Origin: Anniella stebbinsi
Taxonomy: Eukaryota; Chordata; Lepidosauria; Squamata; Anniellidae
DNA length: 64,000 bases
Assembly (NCBI GenBank): GCA_029215795.1
Contig: JARDYH010000005.1
Coordinates: 163,891,814-163,955,813 of the forward strand
Direction: 5' to 3'
The notes under the pieces are model-generated. The model had not been told where the DNA came from, did not search any database, and saw only the letters and a list, made by a program, of their open reading frames with translations. Shown here piece after piece: positions 41,495-53,445 of this stretch. The position numbers and the translations under genes were made by a program. Every line of letters starts with the position of its first letter. Within the stretch, counting starts at the first letter, position 1.

Positions 41495-44400
41495 TTAACG
41501 ATTCTTTTGAAGGTGTTTGTCCCTTCCCGATCTTAAAACATATTCCAAAAAGGGACTCCATATTTCTCCAAAATCACTCTTAATGGACATTCCCCTCTTT
41601 ATTTTCATTTTACATGTCAACATATCATTCAAGGCCATATCCCAAATTTCTTTATACCAAACTTCTATTGTGTAGCTTCCTTGCCCTTTCCAATTTTTAG
41701 CAATGATTATTCTAACCGGTGCCAGGAGGTTGTTTACCAATTCTCTGTTAGTTATATGCTCATTCTCACTATCCCATATTGCTAGTAGAGCTAACTTTGG
41801 GTTTAATTCCAATTTACTTCCAATTATATCACTGATTTCTTTAAAAACCCTTTCCCAAAATTTTTGTACATGTTCACAGCTCCACCACATATGAAAATAG
41901 GTCCCAACCTCCTGACATCCCCTCCAACAATTCTTAGACACTTTTTTATCAATCTGGTGAAATCTTACAGGTGTTAGATACCACCTCCAAAGTGTCTTAT
42001 AGTAATTCTCCTTAATTCTAATCGACAGCAACTTTAACATTCTTACTTTCCATATCCTCTCCCAGTTATCATCATTAATTTTTCCCTTTACGTCTTCTTC
42101 CCAAATCTCTTTTATAACATTAAGTGAGTCCTGAAATTCCTCCTCTATCAATATTTTATATATCTCACTAGTCAGCCCTTTCTTAGCTCCAGCTTCTTCT
42201 TTTTTTCCTTTTAGTTCAATTAAATCTTCAAATCTAGTATTATTTCTACATTTCTTATTTTTCAACCTCCATTCCTGAGTCCATTTTCCCAATTGTAAAC
42301 ATTTGAACCATGCTATCTTTTGTCCTTTAAACAACTCTTTAATATGCTCACTGTCCTTCATCTTTTCCATCCAATTCCTTAACTTAATTATATCTTGATC
42401 TTTCAGTCTCGCTTCTATCTCTACTTTTAATACCCTTGGGAAGTTTCCCACTACTACAACTGGGGCGAGTGGAGAGTCTCCTGGTATCAACTTCCCCCTA
42501 AACTTCTCCCAGATCTCTAAAATATTTTCCAACAATGGGTTGTCCAGTACCTTCAATTCTTTCTTTTGCATTTTAGTAAAGAATATATTTCCCAATTTAC
42601 AATCGACCTCTGCTGTTTGTGGTTCCAACCATTCCAAATCTTCCTCCCCTAAAATACCATTAATAATATATCTTAACTGATTAGCAATATAATAATACTT
42701 AATATTCGGAAGTCCTAAACCTCCTTTCTTTTGAGCCTTATACCATAACCCTTTATTTATCCTAGCTCTTTTATCCCCATTACAATAAGCATTAATCATA
42801 TTTTGCCAGCTTTTAATCTCCGCTACTGAAATTCTAATCGGTATCATTCTGAACAAAAAATTAACCTTAGGTAAAATCTTCATTTTAATAACCGCTATTC
42901 TACCAAACCAGGAATGTTTTAATTTTCTATATATCTGTAATTTCTCCCCTACCTCTTTTCTTAACCTTACAAAATTAAGTTCCTCTATTCTTTCTAATTC
43001 TCTATCTATATTAACTCCTAAATATCGTATTATATTTTTATGCCTTAATCCTAACTTAGCTTTACATTTCTCCATCTCTTCATTGTTATAATTATACAAC
43101 ATCATTTCTAACTTCCCCCAGTTAACTTGTACTCCCGTAATTTCCCCAAATTCTCTCAAATGCTTCTGGATCATCTCCCCACTTTGTAGGGGATCTTCTA
43201 GTGTCAATAATGTATCATCCGCAAACATATTCACTTTAATCTTGTGGTTTCTTCCTATCCCCTTTAATCTTCCATCTTCCCTTATTACATTTGCTAAAAT
43301 TTCTATCACTATTGCAAATAAGATCGTTGAAAGTGGACATCCTTGCCTAGTTCCTCGAGCTAGTGTAATTTGTTGCGTTAACCCATCATTAACCATTATT
43401 TCCGCTTTATTATTTTTATACAGCTGGTTAATCGCTCCCATAAATTTATGTCCAAACCCAAATGTTTTTAATATAACTTTTAACGCTGGCCACTCCACGC
43501 AATCAAAGGCTTTGAATATATCCAATGCTAATAATCCTGCTTTTAAATTCCTTTTTTTAATAATATTAATTATATTTAAAACTCTCCCAATTAAATTAGG
43601 CATTTTCCTACCAAAGATAAATCCACATTGATCTTTTTTGATATATTTAAAAATAAATGTACCCATTCTTTTTGCCATTATTGCTGTAAATATTTTTGCA
43701 TCCTGGTTTATTAAAGATATTGGTCTATATGATGCTGGATCCGTCAAATCCTTACCTGGCTTCTGTATTAAAATAACCAAGGACTGATCCCACGATGGCG
43801 GAGTCATTCCTCCTTCTATTATATTATTATATAATTTTTTTTATTATTTTTTTATCTTGGTATTAAGATATCCTTAAATATTTTATAAAATTCCGGCCCC
43901 AAACCATCAATCCCCGGAGATTTACCTCCTTTTAGTTTATCAACAATTCCCTCAATTTCTTTCTCAGTGACCAAGCCTTCCATACAATCTCTATCTTGCT
44001 CATCCAGTCTTATTTTCCAATTTCTTTCTACATATTCCTGAATCTTGTCTTGTGATACCGCGTCTGATGTATATAATTCTTTGTAAAATTCCTGAAAAGT
44101 AATTAATTTATCTTTCATTAAATTACATCTATTCCCTAACTTATCTCTTATTGTCGCTATCATATTCTTAGCCTTCTCTGACTGCGTGGATCTGGCCAGC
44201 ATCTTGGAATTTCTATTATTATATTCAAAAAAATCTCTCTTTAAATATAACAAATTCTTTTGAACTTGTTCTAGATCTTCTTTCTCCAATTCCTTTTTTT
44301 TTCGCTTGAATTTGGGCATATAACCGCTTATCTTTTGTCTCTCTTAATCTCTCCTCTAAACTCTTTATCTCTTCTTCGGCCTTTTTATAATGTACTTCCT

Positions 44401-45306
44401 GTTGCTTTTTAAGTGTGGACATTTCCCTAATACAAATCCCTCTTATTACCGCTTTCATAGTATCCCATAATAACCCCTGCGATTTAACCTCTTTTTCATT
44501 TATCTACCATATTTCCTGCATTTCCTTTTTTATTTTATCCACTGTTTTTTTCTTTTTAAAAATTCTTCCATCCAGTCTCCATCTCTTTGCTTGTTTATAA
44601 TCCTTCTTCATTTTAATATCCATCATCATTAATGCATGGTCTGTGACCTTAATTACTCCAATATCGCAATCTATTAATTTAGGTACCATATTCTTTGATA
44701 TAAAAATAAAATCAATCCTTGAATAACTCTTAAATCTAGGTGAGTAGAAAGTATATTTTCTTTCTTCCCCTTTTAAAGCTCTCCATACATCCATTAAATC
44801 CTTCCGCTCCATTAATTTACCTAACTCCGTCTTCCCCTCCCCTCTAACATCTCTTATAATGTTATCCCTATCTTTCCCTTTATCGAGTACCATATTAAAA
44901 TCTCCTGCCATCACAATATTCTTTTTCCCCACTTCTCCCACCATATCGAATACTTCTTCAAAGAATTCAATTTGTTTCCCATTTGGAGCATAGACATTAA
45001 TCAAAACAAATTCCTCCTCTTCCATCGTGCAGTAGATTATAAGGATCCTTCCATTCTTATCTTTCTTTACACTTTGAATATTAATACCGCATTTCTTCGA
45101 TATTATTATTGCCACACCTCTCACTTTAGAAGTACCAAATGACTTTTCATACACTCCTACATCCCTCATTCGTAACTCATTCACCCCCTCCTTTATTTGA
45201 TGAGTCTCCTGCAAAAAAATTATATCTATTTTTTTCTTTTTAACAACGTTTCTATTCTTCGCCTTTTAATAAGTGTTCCTAGCCCTTTAACATTTAAAGT
45301 TGCCAT
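41495..45306 (-). pseudogene. L1 ORF2 (endonuclease-reverse transcriptase), disrupted
   Basis: The endonuclease lies at the start (MATLNVKGLGTLIKRRR, FLQETHQIKEG, NVYAPNG, GDFNMVLD, SRIDFIF, TDHALMMMD). The reverse transcriptase follows (PISLINQDAKIF, LDIFKAFD, GTRQGCPLS, FADDTLL), then a C-terminal region with a CWRGC...H...C knuckle near 41,900. Lesions seen: a one-base loss in an A-run near 45,240, an in-frame TAG at 44,504-44,506, a frameshift in an A-run near 44,300, and a further break at ~43,810-43,852. The last 770 codons (43,807-41,495) are open. It would supply DNA nicking and target-primed reverse transcription if intact; it cannot in this state. Confidence 0.9.
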
Positions 45307-45559
45307 TCTCAATTTATTTTCCATTTCTTACTTTCACACATATCTTTAAATTGGTCTCGCTCAGTGATACACATACCCCCCCTCCCTTACCCTCCCCCCA
45401 CATACACCCCCACTTTTACCCCCCTCCTCACCAGACATCTGGGCACTGGTCCCAATTATTTTTAGAACTCTTCAGGGGGGGGGGGAACCCGGCCCAACCT
45501 CCAGAGTAGAGTCTAATCCTCCCCTCCTTTTTATTTTTTTTCCCCTTCTAATCCCTTAT

Positions 45560-45705
45560 CCTTGACTGGATCCTCCAACCGCGCCTTCTTCTTGCTCTAT
45601 TTCTCCACCCTCCTTGGCATCGATTATGCCCAGCTTCTCCAACAGCTCCATTCCTTGTTCCCACGATGTTATTCTTTCTTGCTTCCCTTTCCACATAAAT
45701 CTCAA
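45560..45705 (-). pseudogene. L1 ORF1 C-terminal remnant
   Basis: The minus-strand frame inside the L1 boundary contains MWKGKQERITSWEQGMELLE and a Glu-rich end. Its place just 5' of ORF2 fits the ORF1 terminus. The frame continues past the target duplication only by chance. Confidence 0.5.
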
Positions 45706-45723
45706 AAACAGAGAACCCCACTT

Positions 45724-45984
45724 CAACTGCTCAGGCTGGTTTACCCGTTGCATCTCTGCATGTTTACACAGAGGTAATCGGCCCTCATTTCCGTGGAGCT
45801 TCTTCCCAGATAAGTACACAATGGACGATTACTCAGAATTTCCCAGCCTGCCCATCTTGTGAGGAAAGTATCTTCCTTGATAGAGGTCAGGGAGAGTGGA
45901 AAGGCAGTAAGCCTGGGTGCACCAGTTGCTGGGGAACATGGGTGGGAGCAGTCATAAAATATTAGGAGAGGTGCCCTTATGGAT
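45724..45984. other. Sequence right of the L1; partly a CR1 tail
   Basis: 45,724-45,845 matches unit 1 poorly. From CCTGCCCATCTTGTG onward it matches 8,648-8,775 and includes a CR1 tail piece (CACCAGTTGCTGGGGAACAT). No gene. Confidence 0.4.
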
Positions 45985-47058
45985 CAGTAAATGGTTAAAT
46001 AACAGAAAGCAGAGAGTAAGAATACAGTAAATGGTCAATTCTTCTTAGTTGTTGGGTTGAAACCTTTTCAACTGTTTCATAAAAGATCTGGAATTAGAAG
46101 TGAGCAGTGAAGTGACCAAGTTTGCCAATGACACCAAATTATTTAAGGTTGTTAAAACACAAAGGGATTGTGAAGAGCTCGAAAGGGTTTTTTCCAAACT
46201 GGGAGACTGGGCATCCCAATGGCAGACAATTACATTGATCCGCATCTGCCATTCGGATGCATCACCTTACACTTGCTTCAGGTATAACCTGATGGGATCT
46301 GAGCTGACGGTGCCTGAAGAAAGAGATTTTGGGGTTGTGGTGGGAGCTCGATGAGAATTTCGACCCAGTGTACGGCCACTCTAAAGAAGGCAAACTCCAT
46401 GTTAGGCATTATAAGAAAGGGAATAGAGAATTAAATTGCAAGTATCAACCTGCCTTTATATAAACCTATGGTGCAAACACATTTAGAATACCGTGTACAG
46501 TTCTAGTCACCACACCTAAAAAAAAAGATATCATAGAGCTTGAACAAGTGCAGAAAAGAGCAACTAAAATGATGAAGAGGCTGGAGCATCTCCCCTGTGA
46601 GGGAAGGTTACAACAGCTGGGATTGTTAAGCTTGGTAAAAAGGAGGCTAAGGGGAGACACGATAGAGGTGTACAAAATTATGCATGGTGTGGAGAAGGTG
46701 GCTAGGGAGACATTTTTCTTCCTCTCTCAAAATACTAGAACCCAGTGGGGTTATCTCATGGAGCTGATTGGTGGGAGATTCAGGACCAATCAAAGGAAGT
46801 ACTTCTTCACACAGCACATAGTTAAATTATGGAATTCTCTACCACAAGATGTAGTGATGCCCACCAATTTGGATAGCTTTAAAAGGGGAGTTGGATAAAT
46901 TCCTGGAGGAGAAGGCTATCAATGGCTACTAGCCCTGATGGTGATGTGCTCCCTCCAGAATCAGAGGCAATGTGGTTGGCCACTGTGTGAAGAGAGTGCT
47001 GGACTAGATGGACCCTCGGGCTGATCCAGCAGGACTGTTCTTCTGATCTTGTGTTCAA
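45985..47058 (+). mobile_element. CR1-type LINE, 3' half, unit 2
   Basis: Copy of 8,775-9,893 (KFANDTKLF; MQKRATKMMKRLEHLPCEGR; LWNSLPQDVV; CR1 tail). It has a deletion near 46,040 that removes the motif-B region present in unit 1. Confidence 0.85.
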
Positions 47059-47429
47059 AAGACACCTGCAAGCAATCTCTCCCTCCCCTGGCAGCCTGTT
47101 GGATAGGAAGGAAAAAAGAGACGGTGGGCGGGAAGTGGGAAGAAAGGCAGGGAGTGAGAAAAAGGGTCAACCTGCCCATGCGACCCGACAGAGAGGTTGC
47201 ACTCTCTGGTTCTAGCAGAAAGTACCGGTGATGGCAACCAGAGATGCCCATCAAACATTTGATTGACCCTTTCCCTGATAGCCCACAGGGTGGGGAGAAA
47301 GAGAAAAGGAGATAAAAAGGGGGTTGGCCAAAAGAAAAGCAAGGGTGACGCACAAACAGATACCCACAGGGCAGTTTCCAAGGTGATATTCCACAAATCC
47401 AAATAGCGCAAGCGGAGCTTAACAAAGAA

Positions 47430-47620
47430 TCCACAGTGCAACAAACAAGCCACTCTCAACTGCTGCGTGTGGGTTTACATCTTGTGTGAACAACCCCAGT
47501 TCGTCAGTGGGCTGAAAGTACACTGCAAACCCTTGAGACCCTACACCCCACACCCCTTCCAAGCCTGTTATAGATGCAACCAGCATACCAGCGAACCTCT
47601 CACCTGCATGGGCTGTCATG
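47430..47620 (-). pseudogene. Relic 3' end of a third zinc-finger gene
   Basis: This stretch aligns (about 70% by eye) with the 3' end of the unit-1 finger gene and its 3' flank (~12,915-13,085). On the minus strand it contains a match to the C-terminal tail: AHAGERFAGMLVASITGLEG against THTGERHPGNLVVYITEAWR. No complete fingers remain; the homology stops at ~47,620, where an unrelated interspersed repeat begins. It lies about 1.3 kb beyond the 3' end of the intact unit-2 gene and has no counterpart at the same place in unit 1. It is best read as the truncated tail of an additional family member lost by deletion. Confidence 0.7.
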
Positions 47621-47689
47621 CGCCTGGGGATCTCTCTTTGAGAGGAACATGAGACAAGCCGAGGGTTAGATGCATGGGAGGCTGGTGAC

Positions 47690-47860
47690 TCTGAGGTTGG
47701 TCGGAACTCCGAAGAAGCTATCCAGGGTGTGGAAGCACCTCGGAGAACTTCTTTAGAGTTCTGATTGAGCCCAGAGTGGAATCACTGCCCCCACTGGTTA
47801 GGTGACAGGAGCTCTCCAGCTGAAGTCCAACTGTATTGGCTACTGGAACACGTGAGGCTA
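47690..47860. repeat. Interspersed repeat related to 2,850-3,060
   Basis: GGGAGGCTGGTGACTCTGAG, TTTAGAGTTCTGATTGAGCC and GGAATCACTGCCCCCACTGG follow the same order as at 2,850-3,060. It lies next to the zinc-finger relic. Confidence 0.4.
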
Positions 47861-47984
47861 ATGCAGGCCATGCGGGGCTTATATATACTTGTTCTTTCAG
47901 TATAAGGGTAATGCATGGATGGGTGTTGAAAGGCAGCTCACAAAAGATGCAAGGATGCCATATTTTCTTATGTATCCTTCCCCT

Positions 47985-48942
47985 GTTCGCAAAGTACTTT
48001 GGAAATGTTAACCCCTGTCATGCAACTTCTCCAGAGGCCCTATCAAATCTGTTATCGTGAATCTAAGGCTTCTACATTTGTATGAACCTTCTGCTGTCCA
48101 GGCGGCATCTTTTCTGCATGGCTTCTGTTACGAACAAACGTTTCTTCCCGGCACACCTGCTTTCCGCCTGAAAGCCATTCATACAACTTTCTTTCCTGTA
48201 TGGCGGCTTTCACATTTTCCACTGTCAGGAGAGGAATGCCTCATCTCCAAATTTCGTGCTGGGATGTAAAAATTAAAAGAAAATCAGAGAATTACTAACT
48301 CAGATCCTGGAGAAGGGTTGAGGAGCAGGGGGGAAATAATTAAGCCAAACGAGAGAGATTGAAATGACAGAGAGACTGAAATGACATTGTGACACAATGA
48401 GACAGCAGATGAGCCTTTTCGCGTCACTCTTCGTCTTTACCCGTGAAGAAGTGCCAAAGCTTGGAAAGAATGACAAGAGAGGGACTAAGTCGAATGAATC
48501 AGAGCTGTCCCTTGAAATCAGGGTCTGCCCGCAATTGTTTATAACAGATGGGCAACCTGCAGCCCTAGGCCTAATTTCATGTGGTCGATTGCCTAATTTC
48601 AAAAGGAGAGAGAGAGATTGAAAAAGAGAAAGAGAGAACGGGTTGCAGAAAGATCGAAGGAAAAGACAAAGAACTGATGTTTGTTGTTGGGTTGTTCAGG
48701 GTGGTTAACAAGCCGCCCTGCGGGAAATGTCCTGGGTTCAGACAAAATACTAATCCACGGTTTAACAAACAACCCACATTCAACCTCTGAGTGTGGGTTT
48801 TTATCTTTTGTGATCAACCCCAGTATGTTCGCGTGCGGAAAGGACACAGCGACAAATTGACACCCCCCACCCCCTCCAAGCCTCTATTATGTACACAACC
48901 AGCTTAACAGGTTGCCTCTCACCTGTATGGGTTTTCTGTGAC
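47985..48942 (-). other. 3' flank of unit-2 finger gene
   Basis: Homologous to 12,121-12,964, probably including the 3' UTR. Length changes relative to unit 1 include a 14-nt loss just at the stop and a shorter GA tract. Confidence 0.45.
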
Positions 48943-51731
48943 TTAGCCTCCTATGTGGACCTTCTGGTGAGTCACAAGATGTGGGTGCTGACTGAACTGT
49001 TTCCCACACTCAGGGCACTGATAGGGTTTCTCTCCCGTATGCACCCTTCCATGAGTCACAAGAGACGAGCGCCGTGCAAAACATTTCCCACACTCGAGGC
49101 ATTTATATGGTTTCTCTCCCATATGCACTTTGTGATGTCTGTCTAAACCTGAACTGTTAGCGAAAGTTTTCCCACACTCAAAGCATTTGAACTGTTTCTC
49201 TCCCGAGTGGACTGTCTGGTGTACCACAAGGTTCTTGCGCTGCGCAAAGCATTTACCACACTCTGGGCACTGATAGGGTTTCTCTCCCGTATGCACCCTC
49301 CCATGAGTCACAAGAGACGAGCGCCGTGCAAAACATTTCCCACACTCGAGGCATTTATATGGTTTCTCTCCCGTATGCACTCTGTGATGTTTGACCAAAT
49401 CCATCCTGTAAGTGAAACTTTTCCCACACTCAAAACATTTGAAATGTTTCTCTCCCGAGTGGACTGTCTGGTGAATCACAAGCTGGGGACGCTGCGCAAA
49501 GCATTTCCCACACTCTGGGCATTTATAGGGTTTCTCTCCCGTATGCACTCTGTGATGGTTGACCAAAGCCGTCCTGCGAGCGAAACCTTTCCCACACTCC
49601 AAGCATTTGAACTGTTTCTCTCCTGAGTGGACTGTCTGGTGTACCACAAGCATGGGGCGGTGTGCAAAGCATTTCCCACAGTCAGAACATTCATAAGGCT
49701 TCTCTCCCGTATGCACCCTTCCATGAGTCACAAGGTGCGGGCGCTGTGCAAAACATTTCCCGCACTCGAGACATTTATAGGGTTTCTCTCCCGTATGCAT
49801 TCTGTGATGGGTAACCAAATGCGACCTCTGAGCGAAACTTCTCCCACACTCTAAGCACTTGAACTGTTTCTCTCCCGAGTGGACTGTCTGGTGAATCACA
49901 AGCTGGGGACGCTGCGCAAAACATTTCCCACACTCCGGGCATTTATAGGGTTTCTCTCCCGTATGCACTCTGTGATGGTTGACCAAAAGCGTCCTGCGAG
50001 CGAAACTTTTCCCACACTCCAAGCACTTGAACTGTTTTTCTCCGGAGTGGACTCTCTGGTGTCGCACAAGGTGGGGACGCTGTGCAAAGCATTTCCCACA
50101 CTCTGGGCATTTATAGGGTTTCTCTCCCGTATGCATTCTGTGATGGGTAACCAAATGCGACCTCTGAGCGAAACTTCTCCCACACTCTAAGCACTTGAAC
50201 TGTTTCTCTCCTGAGTGGACTGTCTGGTGTACCACAAGCTTGGGGCGGTGTGCAAAGCATTTCCCACAGTCAGAACATTCATAAGGCTTCTCTCCCGTAT
50301 GCACCCTTCCATGAGTCACAAGGTGCGGGCGCTGTGCAAAACATTTCCCGCACTCGAGGCATTTATAGGGTTTCTCTCCCGTATGCATTCTGTGATGGGT
50401 AACCAAATGCGACCTGTGAGCGAAACTTCTCCCACACTCTAAGCACTTGAACTGTTTCTCTCCCAAGTGGACTGTCTGGTGAATCACAAGGTGGGAGCGC
50501 TGCGCAAAGCATTTCCCACACTCAGGGCACTGATAGGGTTTCTCTCCTGTATGCACCTTCCCATGAGTCACAAAAGACGAGTGCCGTGCAAAACATTTCC
50601 CACACTCGAGGCATTTATAGGGTTTCTCTCCCGTATGCACCCTCCTATGAGTCGCAAGATTCGAGCGCCATGCAAAACATTTCCCACACTCGAGGCATTT
50701 ATAGGGTTTCTCTCCCGTATGCACTCTGTGATGTCTGGTCAAAGCTGTCTTTTGAGCGAAACTTTTCCCACACTCCAAGCACTTGAACTGTTTCTCTCCC
50801 GAATGGACTGTCTGGTGTACCACAAGCTTGGGGCGGTGTGCAAAGCATTTCCCACAGTCAGAACATTCATAAGGCTTCTCTCCCGTATGCACCCTTCCAT
50901 GAGTCACAAGGTGCGGGCGCTGTGCAAAACATTTCCCGCACTCGAGACATTTATAGGGTTTCTCTCCCGTATGCACTCTGTGATGGTTGACCAAAGCCGG
51001 CCTGTAAGCGAAACATTTCCCACACTCTAAGCACTTGAACTGTTTCTCTCCCGAGTGGACTGTCTGGTGACTCACAAGGTGTTTACGCTGCGCAAAGCAT
51101 TTCCCACACTCGAGGCATTTATAGGGTTTCTCTCCTGTATGCACCCTCCCATGAGTCACAAGAGACGAGCTCTGTGCAAAACATTTCCCACACTCGAGGC
51201 ATTTATAGGGTTTCTCTCCTGTATGCACCTTCCCATGTGTCACAAGAAACGAGCTCTGTGCAAAACATTTCCCACACTCGAGGCATTTATAGGGTTTCTC
51301 TCCCGTATGCACTCTGTGATGTCTGATCAAAGCTGTCTTTTGAGCGAAACTTTTCCCACACTCCAAGCACTTGAACTGTTTCTCTCCCGAGTGTATTCTC
51401 TGGTGGTTCATGAGATGAGCCTGCTGAGAAAAGCATTTCCCACACTGCAGGCACTGATACGGTTTCTCTCCCGTGTGGATTCTCTGGTGGTTCACAAGAT
51501 GATGCTGCCGAGAAAAGCGTTTCCCACATTCTGAACATGTGTAGGGTTTCTCCCCAGTGTGGACTCTGTGGTGATTTAAAAGATTCGACTGGCAAGCAAA
51601 CCTCTTCCCACACCTCAAACATTTGTACCGTTCATGTCCCGTGTGGGCTCGCCGGTGTTGGATGAGATTAAGTTTCTGAGCAAAACATTTCCCACACACA
51701 TGACATTTGTTCTTTTTCCTCAAGTTATCTC
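48943..51731 (-). CDS. C2H2 zinc-finger exon, 33 finger units, unit 2
   Basis: Acceptor TTTTATTCCAG, short lead GDNLRKKNK, then 33 tandem 28-residue fingers and an abrupt stop after VHIGG. All Cys/His ligands look intact, including finger 1 (CHVC), which is broken in unit 1. Helix positions -1,2,3,6: QLNQ, CSNN, RHHN, QAHN, QTAR, QSFT, QSST, QKHS, YPAN, QPHT, HPKV, QTAR, WSNT, RSST, QSHI, HSHT, QPHT, HPKV, QSHT, QPHR, RTLN, QPQI, QSHT, QPHT, HPMV, RTAN, QPQI, YMDK, RSST, QKNV, NSGR, RSST, QPHT. Repeated blocks (fingers 10-11, 17-18, 24-25; 19-22 versus 23-27) show recent within-array duplication. Finger 14 has Phe for the core Leu. The tail differs from unit 1 through a 14-nt indel just before the stop. 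With the array plus KRAB-A frame intact, this looks functional. Confidence 0.95.
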
Positions 51732-51906
51732 CTGGAATAAAAGGCAAAACAGAAAGGAGGCACTGAATGTTCCCATAATTTGTTTATGGAATTCACTATC
51801 TCAGGATATACTAAATAAACACTGCACTATACTGTCCAATAGCCAAAGCACTCTGGGAGGGTTAGAAAGAATTTAAAACGTAAAAAGGCATGATATTGTA
51901 CAATAT

Positions 51907-52121
51907 GAGGCTGTTCAGACAACACGCGAAGCTATGGTTAGGTTGCCTATCCTTTTGCAGCAGATTATTAGTGAGTGTGTTGAAATTGTGTTTATGTAGC
52001 CACTATGGTTAGGAATACTTCACATGACACACTAAGTCAGGGTCCCCACAATACGCTGAGCCATAAGGTTTAGCTCAAAATGCTGAACTACCGTGGCTTA
52101 GCATGTCGTCTGAACAGGCTC
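51907..52121. mobile_element. Short TIR element (GTTCAGACAAC family), unit 2, 5-bp flanks
   Basis: GAGGCTGTTCAGACAACACG is inverted as GCATGTCGTCTGAACAGGCTC. AATAT flanks both sides (51,902-51,906 and 52,122-52,126). Same insertion as 15,864-16,077, so it predates the duplication. Confidence 0.75.
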
Positions 52122-52869
52122 AATATAAAAGCCACTCATGTATAAATAAAAAATTAGTCACACACACACACAAACATATATCCATCTGCAAACACGCTAT
52201 ATACAATTATAATAATTAACAATAGGAAATCCCAGGACTGGATTGCAATACATGGTGATGACCACTAGTTGAGACGGCTTCAAAAGAGGGTGAGATAGTC
52301 CTTAATCATCTGGAAATACACAACATCCATCATCCCTGACCAATTCCTATGCTGGCTGGGCTGATAGGAGTTGCAGCCCAACATCACCTGGAGGGCCCCT
52401 AGTTGACCCCTCCTGACCTATAGGAAAACTAGTCCTGTCTGAATAGTATCCCTTCCCTCAATATCCGATGTTCAGGCATGAGTGCTGCTGCTCATGTAGC
52501 CAAAATGGCACCACCCATGCACAAGAGGGAGGTCTCAGCAGGCTTGGGGGCAGGTGTGCAGAAATGCAATCAATCTCTAGGGGAAAACAACTGAAGCAGG
52601 GGGCAAAACAGCCCAATGATTGGGACAGAATGGGGACTGACTGCTAGGGCGCGGGAAGAACAATACTGGATGGGTTGGGGAATGGAATGGAGTATCCTAG
52701 AAGAGGGCACTGAACAAGAAATCTCCACGCTGCAATATTTTGTTGCAGCTTCCACTTGTTCTATGTAGTCACCGATAGGTTTGGTTTTTTGGGAGGGGGC
52801 ATTTAGTTTACACTGCTCCTGTTTTATTATCCTGTCTGCTAATTGCAGGATTCTCCAAGGGCTCCTCAC

Positions 52870-52974
52870 CTGAGCTGGCATCCACGATCCTGATTTCCTC
52901 AGAATTCTGCAAATCAGGCACCTGTAGTGATGCTTTCCCTTCTGGCCGGTCCGTAGGCTCTGGTCTTGCGGCAT
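52870..52974 (-). CDS. Linker exon, unit 2
   Basis: A 105-nt exon, acceptor TTTTCCCCCAAG and donor GTGAGGAG, phase 1-1. It reads DAARPEPTDRPEGKASLQVP at the start and EEIRIVDASSG at the end. It is the orthologous position to 16,796-16,900 with several replacements clustered in the Pro-rich first third (TTRPEPAAPPEGE versus AARPEPTDRPEGK) and an unchanged second half. In this gene it follows KRAB-A directly because KRAB-B is deleted. Confidence 0.75.
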
Positions 52975-53284
52975 CTTGGGGGAAAATAGAGAACTGGAAG
53001 CGTCAGGAGGAATCTGTGGTTGTGGTTTGTGGTTTGTCATTTTCACACTTTTAAGTTTGGAACCGAGACTCGCAGGATACTCCAACATCTTGGGGTCAAG
53101 TGGCAAAGAATCTCTAAAGAAGCAAATTCCACCTCCCAGCTCCTCTGCTTCTGGCTGCACCAACCACTGGACTGCCGTCCCCGAGATCTTTCCCAAAACT
53201 GAATATGGCTATTGGCCTGAATGAAGTTCATCACCAACTCCTGGAGAAAGGGGCGGAGTGTGGGAGGGGTGATTTGGCCCTGTA

Positions 53285-53416
53285 GGCATAAGAATCTAAG
53301 AAGAGCCCTGCTGGATCAGACCAAGGTTCCATCTAGTCCAGCGGTCTTTTCACACAGTGGCCAACCAGCTATTGACCAGGGACCAACATAGCAGGACACA
53401 GGTGCAACAGCATCCT
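53285..53416 (-). mobile_element. CR1-type tail truncated by deletion, unit 2
   Basis: Matches 17,207-17,335 and stops after CAGCATCCT, where the sequence jumps to the end of the hAT element. Confidence 0.75.
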
Positions 53417-53445
53417 TACGATATTTTCGGGCGTGCACATCCCTA
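53417..53445. mobile_element. 29-bp scar of hAT element at the KRAB-B deletion junction
   Basis: The sequence equals the last 29 bp of the unit-1 hAT element (23,371-23,399), ending CACATCCCTA and followed by the target copy CTTGTGGG. Only a deletion after hAT insertion explains a terminal fragment with one target copy. Confidence 0.9.

Larger units (their letters stand above)
41346..45705 (-). mobile_element. L1-clade LINE (4.36 kb, 5'-truncated) with 18-bp target duplication
   Basis: Flanked by AAACAGAGAACCCCACTT at 41,328-41,345 and 45,706-45,723, a perfect 18-bp repeat. Minus-strand order: an ORF1 C-terminal scrap (about 45,705-45,560), spacer, ORF2 from ATG 45,306, and a 3' A/T-rich end at 41,346. 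Insertion truncated it within ORF1. Unit 1 has the empty site at ~8,443-8,464. Perfect flanks and largely readable ORF2 point to a young insertion that came after the units separated. Confidence 0.93.

Noticed and set aside
48943..51731. Regularly spaced 84-bp repeats that could resemble a CRISPR or satellite array
   Set aside because: The period, Cys/His pattern and open frame show tandem C2H2 fingers.
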